DNA of 64,000 nt from Tetrahymena thermophila SB210 (Eukaryota > Ciliophora > Oligohymenophorea > Hymenostomatida > Tetrahymenidae), in the NCBI RefSeq assembly GCF_000189635.1, contig NW_002476420.1, positions 410,625 to 474,624 of the forward strand, written 5' to 3'. Shown here piece by piece: positions 23,192 through 35,764 of the stretch; positions within the stretch are counted from its first letter, which is position 1, and each line of letters begins with the position of its first letter. The notes beneath the pieces were generated by a model. That model saw only the letters and a list, made by a program, of their open reading frames with translations, ran no database searches and had not been told where the DNA came from. The position numbers and the translations under genes were made by a program.

Positions 23192-26100
23192 TCATATTTA
23201 CTTTTTATCTCTTTAAAGAGAAAATGACTCTATTTTAATCTATTTGAAAACAGATTTTCTCTTTCTATGCTCTATCTTGCCTATTTTTTTTGTATTTTAT
23301 TTTTTAACTTTGGCTTTTAAGATATTTTGCATTTTTTATTTTCTTATCTAATCTATTTAAGCAAGCACTTTTGTTAAATTGTTGTGCGGAAAGTATATCA
23401 AATAATCTTTTCCTTAGTCAAAATGAATTAAATCAAAATGCTATATGCTTATCTGCTTTGTTAACTACTCATTCAAAGTTTCTTATTCAAATAGTAAAGT
23501 TCTTTAAGAGTTTTCTATAATGATTTAAGATAGAATGTTGTTAGAAGTCTATTTATTTGTTTCTATTATTTTTAAGCTTGTTTTTTAATCATCTTAAGTT
23601 TAATAAATAGGTTTATCATCATTATATTAATAGGAAACTTTACGCTTTTTGTATATTTATTATTCTTCCAATTTACAGTTTTAGGATCCTAGATTTTATT
23701 CTATTAATTTACTATTTATTGAAGTCTCATCTTTCTCTTCAATTTATATGTCCGCTTATTCTTTTTATTACTAATATTATGAAAAAAATTAGTTATTATC
23801 GTTTTCCGGTAATATCCCTTTAGAGGATGTTAGTTCAGACTCTTGGTATTTTAGAAGTGCTTAACTTTGAAAATTATTATTTTTAGGTATCTTATTTAAG
23901 CCTTCATTTGCAGAATCTACTTAATTCATTATACAAGTTAGCTTAGCTTTCATTTTTCTTCTAGTAATTTAATGAGGATCTTCATTTAAATAAATAGTTA
24001 GGTTTTAAGACTCCTTCCTCTTTTTTCCTTCTATTCGAATTTAAATGTTTGTTTGTATGTTAATAATTTAAAAATACTTTATTAAAATTACTTGTGCCAA
24101 TATAATTGCTGCTATTACAATTTAAGCTGCTAGTGAAAGGTTTTTAAGTTTATTGTTAAACATCTCCTTTAGAAAGTATAATTTCATCTTTTTTCAAATT
24201 TTATTTAATTAATTAAAGCTTTTAAAAATAAATAAATTTAATTTTACTTTATGAAAATAGTAAAGACTGCACCAGTATTTCAGCGTCTTATTTAATAACC
24301 ATTAAAATTGATCTTGTATTTGCAGATTTAAGTTTAGTTCTTTAAAATGATTATCGGTGATTTACACCTTAACTTTTCAAATGTAGACTGATTATTCTTT
24401 CTTTAGGAGATTAGTATAAGATATATGGACACTAGTTCAATCTATGCTTAAAAGAAAAGCAACTTTAACACATGAACCCAGTTTTTTAGTACAATTTAAA
24501 ACAAAGTTGATCTTAAATCATTTTAAATTTTTCCTTTCATTCAAAATATTAAAACAATATTTTCAAAAAAAATAAATAATTAATTTTAGCATTTTTCTTT
24601 TAAGATAAATTAATAATTTTAATATTCTCAAAAAAGAAAAAAATTATTTAAAAATACTTTTTTTACATTTTTTAAATGAAATAAGCTAAATATTTTAAAG
24701 TATTTATTTACATAATCAGTTGGGTATTTATAAAGTTCTTGTAGAAAATCTTCTTTTTCAATAAAAGCCAAATTAGCTACAGACATTGATTTTGCACTTA
24801 GCTCGTATTAGTAATTACTAAAAAATTCGACTTCGCCAATCATTTCTCCTTTATTCTAATTAAATTTTCAAAGTAGAAAATAAAATATTTTTAAAAGATT
24901 TACTTTTATTTTTCTGACTTAAAAAGATTTTTTTTTGTCTGTGGCATCAAAAAATATTTCAACTTTTGATTTATTAATTTAAGAAAAAAAAAATCATTAT
25001 TTATTTATATTGTAAAATTTCAAATTAGTTTATTTTTAATCTTGAATTACTTTTTCCGTTCAATATAAAGTACAGTCTTTAAGGATATTCATTTTTTTGG
25101 TATAAAACTTATCTAGGGTGGAGTACATCTTCTTGGATTTTAAGAGACAAACTGTGAAGAAATTCTTTGCTAAAATTAAGAGAAAAGAATTTCTTATTTA
25201 AAAATAAATTTTGATATAATTTAGACTAAATTTCTTTTTTCAATTAATCTGGTAGTTAATGAATAAGCTTATAACCCTCATTTATGCATTCCTAATCTTC
25301 ATATTAAAGATACTCGTAGTATTTTATGACTTTAAGTTACAAGTCTCTTTCTATGTAATTCTTACTAAAGTAGTTATTTAATTGTTGCAATTTCTCTTTA
25401 AAAAGTGTGCTTGATTTGGCCAATCCATTCAATATTTCACCAACTTAGTTCATAGAATAAGAAAGTATAAAGCAACCTACTAAAGCCACTCCAATTGCGT
25501 ACAATTTTTCATCTATGCAAAATAAATAAATATGTTAATTATTTTATTTGAATAACAAATATAAATTTAAACAAAAAATTGATTTATGCTAATTTTAAAA
25601 AAATGTTTTTTTGTATAAAGTAGTTTCTCGTAAACATGAACTATAGAAATTAATTTTCTGAATGTAATATTAAAATATTTCATTTTAAGAGGTGAATATT
25701 TAAGTGGGTGATAAATAGATAATATAGGAGGATTTAGATTATATAAATAAATAAATTTACTGAGTGTAATTGGAACTATATCACCATAACCTAGAGTAAC
25801 CATAGTAACAATAGACCAATAAAAAGCGTTGATATATTTATCAAGCCATGATTCTGATAAATGTGATGCAAACCAAGCATTATTGTTTCCAAGAGATATC
25901 TCTATTTTTTGTATAAACATAGCTCCACAAGCAACAATATGAGCCATAAACAAAATTACAAAGATAAGTTTAATCATTTCTATCAAAGCTTATAAGTTAC
26001 CTTTTAATTAATATTTTAATTCTAATTGCATGAGAGTTTACTGCAAATCTTTCACTTTTAAGAGCAATAAAAATGAAATGTAATTCATTTAATAAGCACT

Positions 26101-27601
26101 AATAAATATGATGATAGTAGTTAAAAAAATATCTAATCTATGTTTATTTATAAAAATTAGAAAAAAATTAAATTAGAAAGAACTTCATAAGGTTATTATA
26201 ATTTACATTAACTGTTTAGATTTCATCAAATGCTTAAATATTTTCCTTCTTCTGCAAATAAGTTCTCCCCTGATATAAATTGCTTATTTAAAATAGTTTA
26301 GTATTAAAAAGCTTCTGATTAAAATTAAATAATAGATAAATAGAAAGACTGATTGATTGATTGATTGATTAATTAATTACCAGTGTTGAGCTTAAATAAG
26401 ATTTCGAGGCAAAAACATAAGCATGAAAGAATATTAAACCAAATATAACTCGATCCTTCATAATCTTTTTCAGTTATTTCTTGTTAAGAGAGAAATATGG
26501 GAATAAAAATAATAATTCTGAGTATTACTACAAACATAATAACACTAAAGACAGTATAAAAAGTAGAATTCTGTTAGTAGTTAATAAAATAAATTAATAA
26601 ATAAATATGATTGATTATTCAATTAAAAGTAAATTAAATAAATAAATACTGGCAAAATTACAAAGTCTAACTTTTTAGCAAATTTGATTAAAAGTCTACC
26701 CAAACAGCTAGAAGAAAGTCTCTTTGTTAAATCAAGCTCTTGGGTTTTATATTAATTTTTAAATTAAAATAATTTCTTATGATGAAATTGAATAATTAAT
26801 TACAAGATATTTTGTACTTCCATTGCTCAAAAAATGTAGGAGTCTATTTATTTTTTATTAATTTATTATAAATTGTTTAAATAAATTTCAATTAATTTGG
26901 TAAAAATTAAACAATTATTCTTTAATTTCTTTTTGCTTGTTTGCTTTCTTTCTTAATTTCTTGTAGAATTAATGCATAAAAAGAAAGTTAAAATAGCTTA
27001 CCATTCTAAACTTATTGTTGTGTAAGAAATAACTATAATTAGATGATATATCATTGATGTACTTATGCTAAGAGAGAGTTAGGTTTCTGAAATTATTATT
27101 TTCAGTGCTTTTTACCTTCTTAACAAAGCGGTGAATATTGAAGAAAAGAGCCAAACTTTATGATAGTGTTAATTTGCCTTTTATACCTAACCTCTCAAAT
27201 AAGCATTATCCCTTATTAACACTGTCTTCGATGTTTTGTTTACTTGTTAATTTTTTTGAATAAATAGAAGTACAATCGTCTTATTCATGAATTACTTATT
27301 CTTTTTTTTCATTTTAAATTATAATCGTTTTCTGCTCATAAAGACTTTCTGATTGGCTTTTTTAATTCTACTTGTCTTAGATTGTAGATCCTAACTATTA
27401 TGAAACATAAATTTTGTTATCCTATGATTACCCTTAAACAAAATTCTATTATCTTTTTGAGTTGTAACTATCAGTCACTATTTAACTTAAATCAACTTAT
27501 GAGGTATCCTTTGAAAAGCTATTGCTTTCTAAATGATTATTATTTGACTTTATGTTCATATTACTTTAAATAGATTAAGAAGAATAGATATAATCATCCA
27601 T
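23192..27601 (-). CDS. K+ channel A with cyclic-nucleotide-binding domain
   Basis: A six-segment K+ channel of the CNG/HCN/EAG superfamily, expected in the ciliary or plasma membrane. The start at 27601 gives MDDYIYSSQSIQS, then a polar N-terminal tail and a conserved pre-S1 block (LFERLGIKG, FFNIHRFVKKVK, LSQHKYINDISSNYSYFL). Membrane segments follow across several exons. S5 lies in IKLIFVILFMAHIVACGAMF and the pore reads AFYWSIVTMVTLGYGDIVP with the K+ signature TLGYGD (about 25,785). Next come S6, a C-linker and a cNBD with GEMIGEVEFFSNYY near 24,800, then a long Q-, N- and K-rich tail ending RKSVFKQIKIESFS before TGA 23194-23192. There are at least eight introns. It is first of three tandem copies and more diverged from B and C than they are from each other. 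Confidence 0.85.
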
Positions 27602-28557
27602 ATTTATTTTTTATTATCTAACATTTAAAGTCCATAGGCTTCTCTTTTATGCACCTTATTAATAGTTTTACTCAAAGCTATTCTAATGTTAAAGCTATTT
27701 ATTTGACATTTATTTGATTATTGAATTGTTTAGAGTTTCCTCTCTTAAAATTTACTAAGCTTTTAGTTGGCTATTTATTTATAGGGTTGGCTAACTTTTA
27801 GAAATTTTATAAATAATTTACTATAATAACAATTAAAAAAGTTCATCCAGGTAGACTTATAATTAATCATGTCAAGACAATAATTATTGTCATAGCTGCC
27901 ATATTATTTTAAAAATTTATTAATTAAACATAAATAGTAGATTAATTTTATTTTAAAATATTTGCATTAATATACTTTTAAAGCAAAAATTAGAGTCAAT
28001 CAAAATAAATAAATGCAATAACAATAAATATTTTAAAAAAAGATATTTAAGCTACTTTTTTACTAAAAGTGTATCAAAAATAATTAATATTTATTTTTTA
28101 TTAGAATAAGATAATTACTAATTTACATAATTAACAGATAGAAGCTTCTAAATTTAGAAAAAAATGTTAAAAAAATTCAAAAAAATATCAATAAAATAGA
28201 TTTTAGATATCAATACTATCAGAAAATTTAGTTAGAAAAACAATAATTGCCATATAATGATAATATTTTTAGCGAGTAGGAAATATAATATATAGGAAAG
28301 CCTAACTCCAAATTAAAATCTAGTGTTTTGGGTATTAATGATTTTAAAATTAATTAAAATAATTAGCCCTTATTTATGAAAAATATTTTTTTATGGCGTT
28401 AATAAATGAGAAATTATGATAATTTTTTTGCTTTAAAAAATAGCTTTGCTAAATAAAAATAAATTTTCAATATGACTTTTGTAATTAATTTTAGAATTGA
28501 AATGTTAAATATAAAATAAATATATGCAGTCAGTCTAGTCTGAATTAATTTTTAAAT
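27602..28557. other. Spacer between channels A and B
   Basis: AT-rich, about 950 bases, upstream of A and downstream of B. Much of it (27,602 to about 28,280) is repeated at about 34,726-35,490. No exon was recognised. Confidence 0.6.
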
Positions 28558-31500
28558 TCAAATTTATTAATTAATGATATTTTTTTATCTAGTTTACAAA
28601 TTTTAATTCTTATCTTTTGAAAAAGAAAGTACATCTTCTTTAAGTTATTTGAATACAGACCTTCTCTAGCTCATTTCTATTTTGAAGATTTTCTTAGATT
28701 AAGAATTTTTAGATTTAATTTTTAAGAATTTTTATATTTTCTTTCTTCTTAGCTACTCTATTTAAGTTAGCACTTTTGTTATATTATTATGTGGAAAGTA
28801 TATCAAATAATCTTTACCTTTTTCAAAATTACTTAAATTAAAATATTAAAAACTTGCTTCCTAATTATATTCATTAATAGTTAATTAATCAAATAAAGTT
28901 TTTTAAGAGTTATCTATGAATTAGGATATCATGGCGTTAGAATTTTATTTATTGGTTTCTATTAAGTTTTAGCTTGCCTTAAATTCTTCTTAAGCTTGAT
29001 AATTAGGTTTTTCTTCATTAAATTAATAGGATAATTTAGGACTTTTTAAGGTCATTTAATCTTCCTATTTATTATTTTGAATTTCTGAATTTTCATCTAT
29101 TTACTTGCTTTAAATTGATGCATCATCTTATTCTTCCTAAATTATTTCTTAAAATCTTTTTTAAGTTTAAATTTGTTAAAAGAGCTATTTATTTTGAGAA
29201 TCATTTTCTGTAATTATTGCTTTTGAAGAAAAAGACTCCTGTTCTTAGCCTCTTGTTTGAGCTTGAACTGAAAAATTACTATTTCTATGCATTCTTGGAA
29301 GATTTTCATACATATTTTCTGTTTGATTTATAATATATGATAGCCTACCTTTTATTTTTTTAGGATTTTATGGTATATCTTCATTTAAAAAAATAGATAA
29401 CCTTTTACTATTCCTCCTCTATTTTACTTCTTTAAAATAAAGTTAATTTTACTTAAATAGATTATAAATATTATTTTTTTACTTTAGTTGCTTATAATAG
29501 TGCAACTATTACAACTTTTGCTACTGGCCAAAGGTTTCAAAGTCGTATGCCCTGACTAAAGATCTAATTTAGAATGAATTATTTCATCTAATTATATTTT
29601 TATTTAATTAATTTAACTATTAAATTATATATTTTACTTACTCTAAGAAAATAGTTATGAATGCTATAAAACTTCTGCATCTTATTTAATGAGCATTAAA
29701 ATGGATCTTGGATTAACAGATTTCGGTTTTTTTCTTTAAAAATTTACTCTGTTTTTTATGCTCGAGCTTTTCAAATGTAGGCTAATTATTTTTTCTTTGG
29801 GAGATTAGTATAAAATATATGGGCATTGGTTAAATCTGTGTTTAAAAGAAAAGCAGCTTTAGCACATGAATCCAGATTTTTTATAAAAATTAAAGTTTAA
29901 CTGATCTTAAATCATTTTAAATTTCTCCTTTTAACAATTTTATAATATTTTTTAATAATAATCAAATATAAATAAATAAAAAATAAATAAATAAATAAAT
30001 AAATAAATAAAAAAATAAATAAGTAAATGAATAAATAAATAAATAATTGAGTGAGTAATCATTTTTAAAATAGATTGATTTCAATTTTATTATAACCAAA
30101 CTCCTAATTAAAGTCTAGTGGTTTAGGTTTTACTGAGTTGAAAATTAAATAAAAATATATTTGAAATTGTTAGTTCTAAGCCATTTTTTTTAATTCATTT
30201 TTATTTATGATAAATTTTGGTAAAAAATTAACTTTCATAAGTTTTTCGTTATTTTTTATTGATGATAATCAAAATGTTACAGTATATAAGATAAGCTTTT
30301 AAGAAAGCATTTAATTATTCTTTGATTTATTCAAACATTCACTATTAATTTCTAAGTTATAAAAAAAATGTTAAATTACATAGTCAGTTGGGTATTTGTA
30401 AAGTTCTATTAAAAAGTCTGCTTTTTCAATATAAGCAACATTAGTAACAGACATTGACTTTGCGCTTTGCTCATACTATTTATCACTAAAAAACTCTATT
30501 TCACCTATCATTTCTCCTTTTTTCTTATTAAAATTTCTGAATAAAAAATAGAAAAAATAATTTAAAGGTATACTTTTATTTTCCTGATTTAGATAGATTT
30601 GCTTTTGTTAGGTGTGTTTAGAAATATTTCAACTTTTTTTTTTTAAATTAATTAAAAAATGTTTAATTATATGAATGAATCATGTTTGTATGTTGAAATA
30701 CTTTTTCCATTCAATACAAAATACAATCTTTAAGGATGTTCATCTTTTTGATATAAAATTTGCTTTGGGTGAAGTACATCTTCTTGGATTTTAAGAGATA
30801 AACTGTGAAGAAATTCTTTACTAAAATTAAGAGAGAAAAATTTCTTATTTAAAAATAAATTTTGATATAATTTAGACTAAATTTCTTTTCTCAATTAATC
30901 TGGAAGTTGTTAGATTAGTTTATAACCTTCATTAATACATTCCTAATCTTCTTACTAAAGATACTCGTAGTATTTTATGACTTTGAGTTGCAAGTCTCTT
31001 TCTAAGCAATTCTTACTAAAGTAGTTATTCAATTGTTGCAATTTTTCTTTGAACATAGTATTAGATTTGGCTAATCCATTCAATATCTCACCAACTTAAT
31101 TCATAGAGTATGATAATATAAAACAGCCAACTAAAGCTACTCCTATAGCATATATTTTTTCATCTATTAATAAAATATCATTTTTTAAATATTAAATATT
31201 AACAAAATATCATTTTTTAAATATTAAATTTTATTTTTTACTAAAAATATTTTATTCAATTTTTTTAAAATGAATTTTTTAATTGTCAAACTAATAAAAA
31301 ATATAACTTTATTTAAAATTTAAATGAATTATTTTTTCTGCTAGGTAAAAAATATAATTTTTTAAGTATTATTATTATGAGGTAAAAAGATTTTTACTGA
31401 GAGTAATAGGAATAATATCACCGTAGCCTAGGGTAACCATGGTTACAATAGACCAATAAAAAGCATTTATGTACATTTCTATCCATGATTCATTTAAATT

Positions 31501-33159
31501 TTATGCAAACCAGGCTTTGTTTTCCTGAGAAGTTAGCTCTATTTTTTATATAAACATTGCTCCACACGCTACTATATGAGCCATGAATAAAATGAAAAAA
31601 ATGAGTTTAATCATTTCTATTAAAGCTTGAAGATTTCCTTTTAATTAATATTTTAGCTCTAATTATAAGAGAATTTGCTACAAATCTTTAACCTTAAATA
31701 ATAACAAAAAAGAAATGTAATCTACTGAGTAAGCACTGGTAAATATGATAATAGCAGTTAATAAAATATCTAAACTATATTTCAAATTTTATAAAATCAA
31801 TAAAAAATATAAAATAAAAATATAAATAAATCATAATAATTTACAATAGTTTCTTTGATTTCATTAAACGCATAAATATTTTCTTCCTTTGATAAATGAG
31901 CTCTCCTCTGACGTAAATAGCTTAATATTTTAAGAAGTAATTTGAATTAGAATAACTACTTGTATATTTTAAAAATGAATAACTTATTCAATATATATCT
32001 ACCTACCTGTATTTAACTTAAAAATAATTTCGAAACAAAAACATAAGCAAGAGAGTATATTAGTCCATAAATAGCCATATCCTTTAACAAACTCTTTTTG
32101 AGTATTTTGCTGCTATGAGAGAAATATAGGAACAAAAATAATAATTCTTAGTATAATGATAAGCATAGTGATACTAAAAATTGTATCAAAAGTAGAGTTC
32201 TATTTTTAAAACAAAATTAATTAATTAAAAAGTGAAAAGAAATTAATTAAGTAATTAATTAATTAATTAAATAAATAAATACAGGTAAAATTATTAAATC
32301 TAACTTCTTTGCAAAATTTATCAAAATTCTACCAAATGTGAAGTCTGAAAGTTTCTTTCTTAAGTTAAATTCTTGGATAAAATAAATTAATTTTAAGTAA
32401 ATCACTTTTTTTTATGAATTAACTTACGTGCAAATTTATGTTTCCATTGTTCGTAAAGGTTAGGAGTCTGTTTTAAAGTGAATTAATTTAATAGAAATAA
32501 GTAGAGCTAAAAGATTTTTTTTAATGAAAAAAAATAAATACTGTCCTAAATTTATTTCTGTGTAAGAAGTAATTGTAATTCGATGAAATATCATTAATGT
32601 ATTCGTGTTGAGCTAGAGTTAGATTTCTAAATTTATTTTTTTCAGTATTTTTCACTTTTTTTACAAAGCGGTGAATATTAAAAAAAAGAGCCAAGCTTTA
32701 TGGTAAAGTATATTTCCCATTTATACCAAGCCTCTCAAATAAGCACTTTCCAAAATTTAAGGAATCTCCTGCATAATAGTTAGAAAATGGCATTTATTTT
32801 TAATAATCAGAATTACAGTCATCATTTTCTACTATGATTTCTTCTTTTTTTTCAATTTAAGTCAATATAATTTTCTGCTCTAAAGTACATTCTTATTAAT
32901 TAGCTTATTTCTACATCTGCTATTTAATAGGATTAAATTATTATGAAATATCTACTGAGTTATACTATAAATACTCTTAAGTAAAATTATCTTGTTTATT
33001 CGAATCATAGCTATCAGTTATTATGAAACTAGCGTTGACAGGTAAATGTGGATTCAAAATACTACCATCTAAGCAATTATTTTATCTTATATTATTATTG
33101 GCTTTAATAGATTACGATGAGTTAATTTAATCATCTATACTCTGCTTCTGCATATGCAT
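28558..33159 (-). CDS. K+ channel B with cyclic-nucleotide-binding domain
   Basis: Paralogue of channel A. The start at 33159 gives MHMQKQSIDDQINSSQSIKA, followed by a long polar tail and the shared pre-S1 block (LFERLGINGKYTLPQSLAL, FFNIHRFVKKVKN). S5 and pore read LFMAHIVACGAMFIQKIE and SIVTMVTLGYGDIIPIT (about 31,400-31,440). The next exon continues S6 and C-linker: YAIGVALVGCFILSYSMNQV, RDLQLKVIKYYEYLQQED, LPDQLRKEIQSKLYQNL. The cNBD starts VLHPKQILYQKDEHPQRLYF and continues with GEMI and EFFSDK-type motifs near 30,450. The tail ends RRSVFKQLKEDVLSFSKDK before TGA 28560-28558. Its promoter region is shared with the coiled-coil gene copy at 34,022. All domains seen in A are present. Confidence 0.85.
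29966..30048. repeat. AAAT/AATA simple repeat in an intron of channel B
   Basis: A run of AAATA-type tetranucleotides of about 80 bases with a few interruptions, located in an intron between tail and cNBD exons. Channel C has a much shorter run at the matching place (about 37,141-37,162). Confidence 0.85.
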
Positions 33160-33815
33160 ATTTAAAGTCCATTAACATCTCTTTTTAGCTCCTTTTTAAA
33201 AACTTGTATCTAAGCTACTTTAATTCTAAAGAGTTTAATTTGACATTTATCTATATAAATATAAATTTTTTTGTCAGATTTAGAGTATTAATTTATCTAT
33301 TTGTTGTTTTTCTTTTTATTTTAGATTTTGGTGCTTTTTAATTTAGTTAATTCTTCTTGTTATTACTCTGTAATGTTTAAATAAGTTATAATAGACTAAG
33401 AGTTAAAAGGTATATATTTTTGATATCAACAGTTCTTTAATAACAATTGCATATAAGTAAAAGACTAAACCGTATATTTAATTAATGCATTTTATATCTG
33501 ATTTTAGATTGCAGTGAGAGTTAGTCATGTATTTTATTTATATTTAAGATTATCGAGTATATTAAAAAATAATTAATTTATAACTCATCTTATTCTTTCT
33601 AAATCACAAAATTATCATAAACCCTGCTGCTTTTTTATTATTTTTAAAGGATTTTTATTATTAATTTAACTAAATTCTGAAAAATAAATTTTCCAAAATA
33701 TTTCAAAATTTTATAATAAAATAAAAAGCAAAATTTAATTTTGTGAGAGTGATAGTTTAAAAAATTCACTATTTTGTAATTCATATAAAAATAATTTTTA
33801 AAAAAATCAATTCAA

Positions 33816-33846
<31 letters not shown>

Positions 33847-34021
33847 GCTATTTAGATTTTTCAATTCATAAGATTCAAATCAGTATTCAATTATTATTGA
33901 TTACAAATGATTCTTTTTTCAAAAAAAAAAAACAAAGACTAATAAAAAATATATAAATTTTATTGATGCTAGTAGAATCAATATTTATTTGTTTAAAAAT
34001 ATAATTAATTAATTGAATAAA
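33160..34021. other. Divergent promoter of channel B and the first coiled-coil gene copy
   Basis: About 860 bases between two start codons pointing away from each other. It is similar along its length to 39,237-40,119, the equivalent region of unit 2. No exon was recognised. Confidence 0.65.
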
Positions 34022-35341
34022 ATGGAATTGCTTAAAGATGGTGAAAAGAAAGTTTTACACGATTATCAGTAAAGGTTGAATTAACTGAATGAAAAGCCAG
34101 AAATATCCACAAATAATAATAGTTAGGTGCATGGCTCAAAGATAGGACCTCTTAATCGATAAACTCTAAGCGAATATGTTAATAATTGCATTTAAAAATA
34201 GTTGGAAGCCAAAAAAGATTTTTAGAAGACCTAAGATAATTCATTATAATAATCTTTTGAAAGACCAAACTCAAAAGAAAAATAGGATTACATAAAGAAT
34301 GGTAGATTCAAAGTACCTTCTGTTAACTTATTTGCATAAAATTTCGAAGGCAACCTGCCGAAGAATGTTGATTTTGTGAATAAATCTTCAAATGATATGT
34401 ATGCTTAAGAATAAAATAATTATGATCCTCATCTCAATAGCATATAGATATCTCAATAATTAAATTAATTAATATAGAGAGGAGTATTAACAGAAAAAAA
34501 GAGGGAAGAAAAAACATAACTTTTTGAAAATGTCATACAAAACAGTAAGCTTGAGTATTAACAAATTTTGAGTTTGCTGGAGGAAGTTTAAGATAGAAAT
34601 TAAAATAAAGCTTCCATAAATAAAACAAATTTTAATGAGAGAGAGTAATCTATTATAAAAGGTTTACAGGACGCAGATAAAAATTTACTTTAAATAGATT
34701 AAGAAGAATAAATATAATCATCCATATTTATTTTTTATTATCTAACATTTAAAGTCCATATGCTTCTCTTTTATGCACCTTATTAATAATTTTACTCAAA
34801 ACTATATTAATGTTAAAGCTATTTATTTGACATTTATTTGATTATTGAATTATTTAGAGTTTCTCCTTGTTAAATTTACTAACCCTTTAGTTGGTTATTT
34901 ATTTATTTATAGCGTTGGTTAACTTTTAGAAATTTATTATATAATTTACAATAATAATAATTAAACAAGTTCAAGTAGGTAGACTAATAATTATTCTTTT
35001 CAAGACAATAATTATTGTCATAGCTACCATGTTATTTTTTAAATTTATTAATTAAATATAAATAATAGATTAATTTTATTTTAAAATATTTGCATTAGAA
35101 TACTTTTAAAGCAAAAATTAGAGCCAATCAAAATTAATAAATGAAATAACAATAAATATTTGATAAAAACTCTTTAAAAAAAAGTTATTTAAGCCACTTT
35201 TTTAAATCCTTTAAATACTTTCTTTAAAAATATTTATCATTTAAATTTATATATTAGCTTATTGCTATAAAATAATTCTACCAGTGTATCAAAAATAATT
35301 AATATTTAATTTTTTATTAGAATAAGATAATTACTAATTGA
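34022..35341 (+). pseudogene. Truncated coiled-coil gene fused to channel-flank sequence
   Basis: The first 220 codons correspond to the gene at 40,120: start MELLKDGEKKVL, then SEYVNNCIQKQLEAKKDF, FERPNSKEKQDYIKNGRF and FENVIQNSKLEYQQ. It lacks 59 codons present in the other copy (matching 40,232-40,408), in frame. At about 34,684 the gene is cut by the tandem-duplication junction and continues into a copy of the 5' end and upstream region of channel A. By chance, or because only TGA stops, the frame stays open for about 218 more codons to TGA 35339-35341. The basic C-terminal half is therefore lost. It keeps a promoter nearly identical to that of the intact gene and could be expressed, but is best treated as a broken copy. 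Confidence 0.75.
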
Positions 35342-35764
35342 CAGATAGATGCTTCTTAATTGAGAAAAAAAGTTTAAATAAATATTTCAAATAAATATCA
35401 ATAAAATAAATAAATTTTAAATATAAATATTATCAGAAAATTTAGATAAATTTAGTTTGAAAAACAATAATTGCTATCCTCTAATAATATTTTTAGTGAG
35501 TAGGAAATAATATTTATTGTAAGATCAGAGATATATTGGAAACCCGTTTTATTCGATAGTTTTTGTGTCTATATTTTAATTAACTCTCTAATTTTTCACA
35601 AAATTTTTTTTTCTGATGTTAATGTAAAAGAAACTATGGTAATTTGTTTTATTTATAAATATAGTTTTAATATCGAACAATAGTTTTCAATCAAGATTAT
35701 TTATTGAAATTAATTAAAGAATTTAAATTTTAAATATAAAATATAACAATCATAATTCAAATTT
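35342..35764. other. Remainder of duplicated spacer
   Basis: AT-rich sequence downstream of channel C, partly matching 28,140-28,557. Nothing coding was recognised. Confidence 0.5.

Larger units (their letters stand above)
27561..34684. repeat. Tandem duplication, unit 1 (7.1 kb)
   Basis: Starts 41 bases inside the 5' coding end of channel A and runs through the A-B spacer, channel B, the divergent promoter and the first 220 codons of the coiled-coil gene. The same order reappears in unit 2. Copies differ by scattered substitutions and indels, so the event is not recent. Confidence 0.8.

Noticed and set aside
29966-30048. AAATA repeat considered as a telomere-like or origin element
   Set aside because: Ciliate telomeres of this group are G/C-rich repeats (CCCCAA); this is an ordinary AT simple repeat in an intron.
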